64,000 nt of DNA, from assembly GCF_017939745.1 (NCBI RefSeq), contig NZ_JAGKQQ010000001.1, positions 5,890,001 to 5,954,000 of the forward strand, written 5' to 3'. The translations under genes were made by a program, and so were the position numbers. Source of the stretch: Gemmata palustris. Lineage in GTDB: Bacteria > Planctomycetota > Planctomycetia > Gemmatales > Gemmataceae. Below, one piece after another: positions 61,500-64,000 of this stretch (position 1 is its first letter; each line of letters opens with the position of its first letter). The notes below the pieces were generated by a model that was given only the letters and a program-made list of their open reading frames with translations, ran no database searches and was not told the origin of the DNA.

Positions 61500-62411
61500 A
61501 TGAGCTGGCTCGGAAAAATTCTGACGTTCCTGGTTCTCATCGCCGCACTCGTGTGGGCGTACTTCACCGTCAGCGTCTACGTGACGCGGACCAACTGGAA
61601 AGTGCGCGCCGACACCTACGCGAAGGCCCTGAAAGAGAGCGAGGACAACCGCCTCGCCGAGCTGACCAGCACGCGCGCGGAAAAAGAGCAACTGGTGCGC
61701 CAGTTGGAAACCGAAAAGAGCCGCACCACGGAACTGAACGGCAAGTACGAAGAGCTCGCCACGCTGAGCAAGAAGGGCGACGACGACTTCAAGAAGGCCA
61801 CGGACACGCTGCGGGCCACGGCCGCGATCGCGGCCCTGAAGGACGCGAGCGAGAAGGTGACCCTGAGCGAACTGACCGACACGCGCAAGCGGAACACCGA
61901 GCTCGAAGACAAGGTGGTCAAGCTCGTGCTGTCGGTGCAGACCGCCGAGCGCGAGCGCCTGCGCGCCGAGAACGATTCCAAGCTCCAGCGCGCCGTCGCC
62001 GAGGACAACGCCAAGAAGATCCTCGAGCTCACCGACCTCGTGGCCCAGTTCCGGCAGACCGGCGGCACCGGCACCGGGGCCGTGCTCCGCACCATTGATA
62101 AGGTTCCGCCCGCGCTGCCGGACAACACCCGCGGCACCGTCCTCCGCGACCTCGCCGGCGACTTCGTTCAGATCAGCATCGGCATCGACGCCGGGCTGGA
62201 GCCGGGCTCCCGGCTGGACGTGTACCGCGAGTCCGGCGGGGGCCAGTACCTGGGCACGCTCGTCGTGACCAAGTCGCTGTACCCGAAGGACGCGGTCGCC
62301 GAGTTCCGCCCGGCCCGCCGGGTGCCCGTCTCGCAGCTCCGCGCCGACGAGCTCCCGCGCAAGGGCGACACCGTGGGCATCATCTCGTCCGGCGGACCCA
62401 AGCTCCCCTAA
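61500..62411 (+). CDS. Membrane-anchored coiled-coil protein with C-terminal beta domain, cluster gene 3
   Basis: A 303-residue protein. The helix at 5-24 (GKILTFLVLIAALVWAYFTV) is followed by a long coiled coil (about 40-180) and a small beta domain (about 200-300; RGTVLRDLAGDFVQISIGID, GLEPGSRLDVYRESGG, YLGTLVVTKSLYPKDAVAEF) that resembles the strand domain at the end of FlgT-like proteins. GGAGGG lies six bases ahead of the ATG at 61500. It is probably the structural core of the putative complex. Confidence 0.75.
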   Translation: MSWLGKILTFLVLIAALVWAYFTVSVYVTRTNWKVRADTYAKALKESEDNRLAELTSTRAEKEQLVRQLETEKSRTTELNGKYEELATLSKKGDDDFKKATDTLRATAAIAALKDASEKVTLSELTDTRKRNTELEDKVVKLVLSVQTAERERLRAENDSKLQRAVAEDNAKKILELTDLVAQFRQTGGTGTGAVLRTIDKVPPALPDNTRGTVLRDLAGDFVQISIGIDAGLEPGSRLDVYRESGGGQYLGTLVVTKSLYPKDAVAEFRPARRVPVSQLRADELPRKGDTVGIISSGGPKLP

Positions 62412-62451
62412 CCCGCGCCGGGCGCCGACACACTCGCACGGAGACCGACCG

Positions 62452-62700
62452 ATGGCCAGAAGCCGGAACCGCGACGATAGCGACGACGACACCCCCAAGC
62501 GCCCGCAGCAGGTGCGGCGCGACGGTCCCTATGTGGTGATGCTGTTCATCACCCTGGTGGCGGTCGCGGCCGGGTGCGCGCTGCTGTACTTGGACAACGA
62601 TCAGTACGGCGGGAAGAGCCCGCCGAAAGAGGGCGCGCCGAACGTGCGCCCGCTCGGCCAGGAGCTGAAAGCCGATGCCGGGACGCCCCCGGCCCCGTAA
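62452..62700 (+). CDS. Small single-pass membrane protein, cluster gene 4
   Basis: An 82-residue protein. The N-terminal 25 residues are highly charged (MARSRNRDDSDDDTPKRPQQ), the helix spans about 27-47 (YVVMLFITLVAVAAGCALLY), and a Pro-rich tail follows. It lies 40 bases after gene 3 and ends the operon before a terminator. It could tether the other members or regulate them. Confidence 0.7.
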   Translation: MARSRNRDDSDDDTPKRPQQVRRDGPYVVMLFITLVAVAAGCALLYLDNDQYGGKSPPKEGAPNVRPLGQELKADAGTPPAP

Positions 62701-62734
62701 CCCCGGTCCCACGAATTGGTACCGCCCCCACCTG

Positions 62735-62760
62735 ACCCCGGCCCCGGCGCCGGGGTTTCT
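62735..62760 (+). terminator. Intrinsic terminator of the coiled-coil cluster
   Basis: ACCCCGGC at 62735-62742 pairs with GCCGGGGT at 62749-62756, followed by TTCTTG and T-rich sequence. Confidence 0.7.
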
Positions 62761-62865
62761 TGTTTCCCATCCCGCCAAGTTCGTCTTTTTTTCATCCCGC
62801 GGGGTCGCTAATGTCCGCGCCGTCGGGGCTGAATAGGTAGGTTTCTCAGGAAGGGGCGTGGCGTT

Positions 62866-63660
62866 ATGCGTCGAGCAACGGCGTGGGTCGTCGTGGTCGG
62901 CGTCGCTGTACTCGGGCTCACCGGGCCGGCGGCGGCCGCGGACGGGTTCTGGGTGTCGATTGCTACCGGCGTGGCGGGTTCGTCTACCCCCACCGGCTAT
63001 CAGGACTGGTGGTTCGAGACGCCCCACGGCCCGCCCCCGGTGGCGGTTACGGGCCTTACCGGGGGGACCGCCGAGGGGACCACCGGCGGCGGCAGCAGCT
63101 TCTTTACGGGCGGTGCGGTGCCGGTGGTACTGCCCACGACCGACGGGTACGCGTACCTGGCGGGTGGTGCGAAGCCGAGCGACCTGAGTGGCGCGCTCAA
63201 GCGGCAAACGGCGGGCGGCCAGGGATTGGCGAGTGGCGCGCCCGACGCGACCGCGACCGCCCCGCCCGAGAACGCGCTCCTTCTGACGGCCAACCTGGGC
63301 GACCCCAACGCGGCCGGCGCCCGCTCCCTGACCGTGGCCGTCACCGATCCGGCATCGAACCCGGTTGCCGGGGGAGTGGTGAGCGTGCCGGACGGCGGGT
63401 GGTGGGTGATCGGACTCGGGCCGGGCGACCAGGACCCGACCACGAACCCGGGCGGCGGGGACGGCGGAACGGGCGGGGGCACCGGTGGTGGAACAGGCGG
63501 GGGTACGGGCGGCGGAACCGGGGGAGGCACGGGCGGGGGTACGGGCGGCGACCCGACCGGTCCGGTCGCCACGCCGGAGCCGGCGACGGGCTTGCTCTTC
63601 GGCATCGGCGGGTTGGTCGCGGCCGGTTTACGAGCGGTCAACCGGCGCCGCACCAGATAA
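62866..63660 (+). CDS. PEP-CTERM secreted protein
   Basis: A 264-residue protein with a signal peptide (WVVVVGVAVLGLTGPAAAA), a strand-rich body and a Gly/Thr repeat linker (about 195-230; GGGTGGG units). The C-terminus VATPEPATGLLFGIGGLVAA plus RRRTR is a PEP-CTERM sorting signal, processed by an exosortase not seen in this window. It lies between two terminators, so it is probably transcribed alone. It is likely part of the cell surface or extracellular matrix. Confidence 0.85.
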   Translation: MRRATAWVVVVGVAVLGLTGPAAAADGFWVSIATGVAGSSTPTGYQDWWFETPHGPPPVAVTGLTGGTAEGTTGGGSSFFTGGAVPVVLPTTDGYAYLAGGAKPSDLSGALKRQTAGGQGLASGAPDATATAPPENALLLTANLGDPNAAGARSLTVAVTDPASNPVAGGVVSVPDGGWWVIGLGPGDQDPTTNPGGGDGGTGGGTGGGTGGGTGGGTGGGTGGGTGGDPTGPVATPEPATGLLFGIGGLVAAGLRAVNRRRTR

Positions 63661-63683
63661 CACGCAACTTCCCCGACACACGT

Positions 63684-63711
63684 GAAACACGGCTCCAAAG
63701 AGCCGTGTTTC
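63684..63711 (+). terminator. Intrinsic terminator of the PEP-CTERM gene
   Basis: GAAACACGGCTC at 63684-63695 pairs exactly with GAGCCGTGTTTC at 63700-63711 around a 4-nt loop; TGCTTTATT follows. Confidence 0.8.
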
Positions 63712-63873
63712 TGCTTTATTGGCGGGGTGTGCAGCGCGGGCGGATCGGCCCGCCCGATGCGTTCCCTTCGCGGCGCCCGCTGGAAACGGCCGTACCCATC
63801 CCTAATCATGTCTGCGGGGACCGGCGGGTGTGCCGGTCCGCGACCCAACGCTCTTAACGGGAGTAACTCACCG

Positions 63874-64000
63874 ATGCCGGCTCAAGTACAGAAGGAAGCT
63901 CCGGACTTTACCGCAAAGGCCGTGGTCAACGGCCAGATCACCCCGGACGACGCGCCCTACAAGCTGTCGAGCAACCGCGGGAAGTACGTCGTCCTGTTCT
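63874..64000 (+). CDS. Peroxiredoxin (AhpC/TSA family), 5' part
   Basis: The window ends inside this gene. The 42 visible residues (MPAQVQKEAPDFTAKAVVNG, YKLSSNRGKYVVLF) match the N-terminus of typical 2-Cys peroxiredoxins, which reduce peroxides. The peroxidatic Cys lies beyond the end of the window. GGGAG precedes the ATG at 63874. Confidence 0.85.
   Translation, partial: MPAQVQKEAPDFTAKAVVNGQITPDDAPYKLSSNRGKYVVLF

Noticed and set aside
63450-63550. Tandem short repeats
   Set aside because: They encode the Gly-rich linker of the PEP-CTERM protein.

Overview
This 64 kb window is GC-rich and reads as chromosomal DNA from a Gemmata-like planctomycete (Gemmataceae). The supporting signs are a DUF1559 prepilin-type protein, a secreted protein with FG-GAP-like repeats and an SLEDRSTPA N-terminus, a PEP-CTERM protein, YxWxPGxW repeats, MTEAEWL-family proteins, several large hybrid histidine kinases, and Ser/Thr kinases with long disordered tails.

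Layout. (1) 0-16.1 kb is a patchwork accessory region. It holds a RepA-like ATPase operon with a TubC-like protein, a minus-strand group of secreted proteins, phage-like remnants with a sigma-like gene, a tandem MTEAEWL pair, a three-gene cassette of unknown function behind a strong sigma70-type promoter, half of a tRNA-Asp gene, and a tyrosine integrase broken by frameshifts. Two direct repeats of about 140 bp (2301 and 15986) bracket most of it. (2) 16.3-26.4 kb is a sensory cluster on the minus strand: three hybrid histidine kinases and one receiver-only regulator. One kinase carries a complete LOV (blue-light) signature. Its overlapping neighbour has lost the metal-binding Asn of its ATPase domain. 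(3) 26.5-33.4 kb holds a TadG-like protein, a large surface protein and a NarX/NarL-like two-component pair, all on the minus strand. (4) 33.8-41.3 kb is a tad/Flp pilus assembly operon (TadZ, TadA/CpaF, TadB, TadC, two TadE-like proteins, a truncated TadG copy) followed by a Ser/Thr kinase. (5) 41.4-43.4 kb is a decayed stretch with a truncated hybrid kinase, a lipoprotein gene and a second relic of the integrase and attachment region. (6) 43.4-52.6 kb holds crcB/fluC, a secreted HEAT-like protein, a Bat (BatA-E-like) operon, an ECF sigma/anti-sigma pair and a HAD phosphatase. (7) 52.6-64 kb holds a 230-bp MITE-like inverted repeat, a large Pro-rich surface protein, a frameshifted acetyltransferase, a SUFU-domain protein, a tail-anchored Ser/Thr kinase, a four-gene inner-membrane coiled-coil cluster, a PEP-CTERM protein and the start of a peroxiredoxin.

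How the genes work together. The tad genes supply the energising ATPases and platform of a type IVc pilus. The prepilin peptidase, secretin and Flp pilin are not in the window. The Bat operon encodes vWA and TPR membrane proteins that probably form one complex. The coiled-coil cluster at 59.3-62.7 kb looks like an uncharacterised envelope complex facing a divergent Ser/Thr kinase. All functions are read from sequence motifs and family knowledge. No database search was run.
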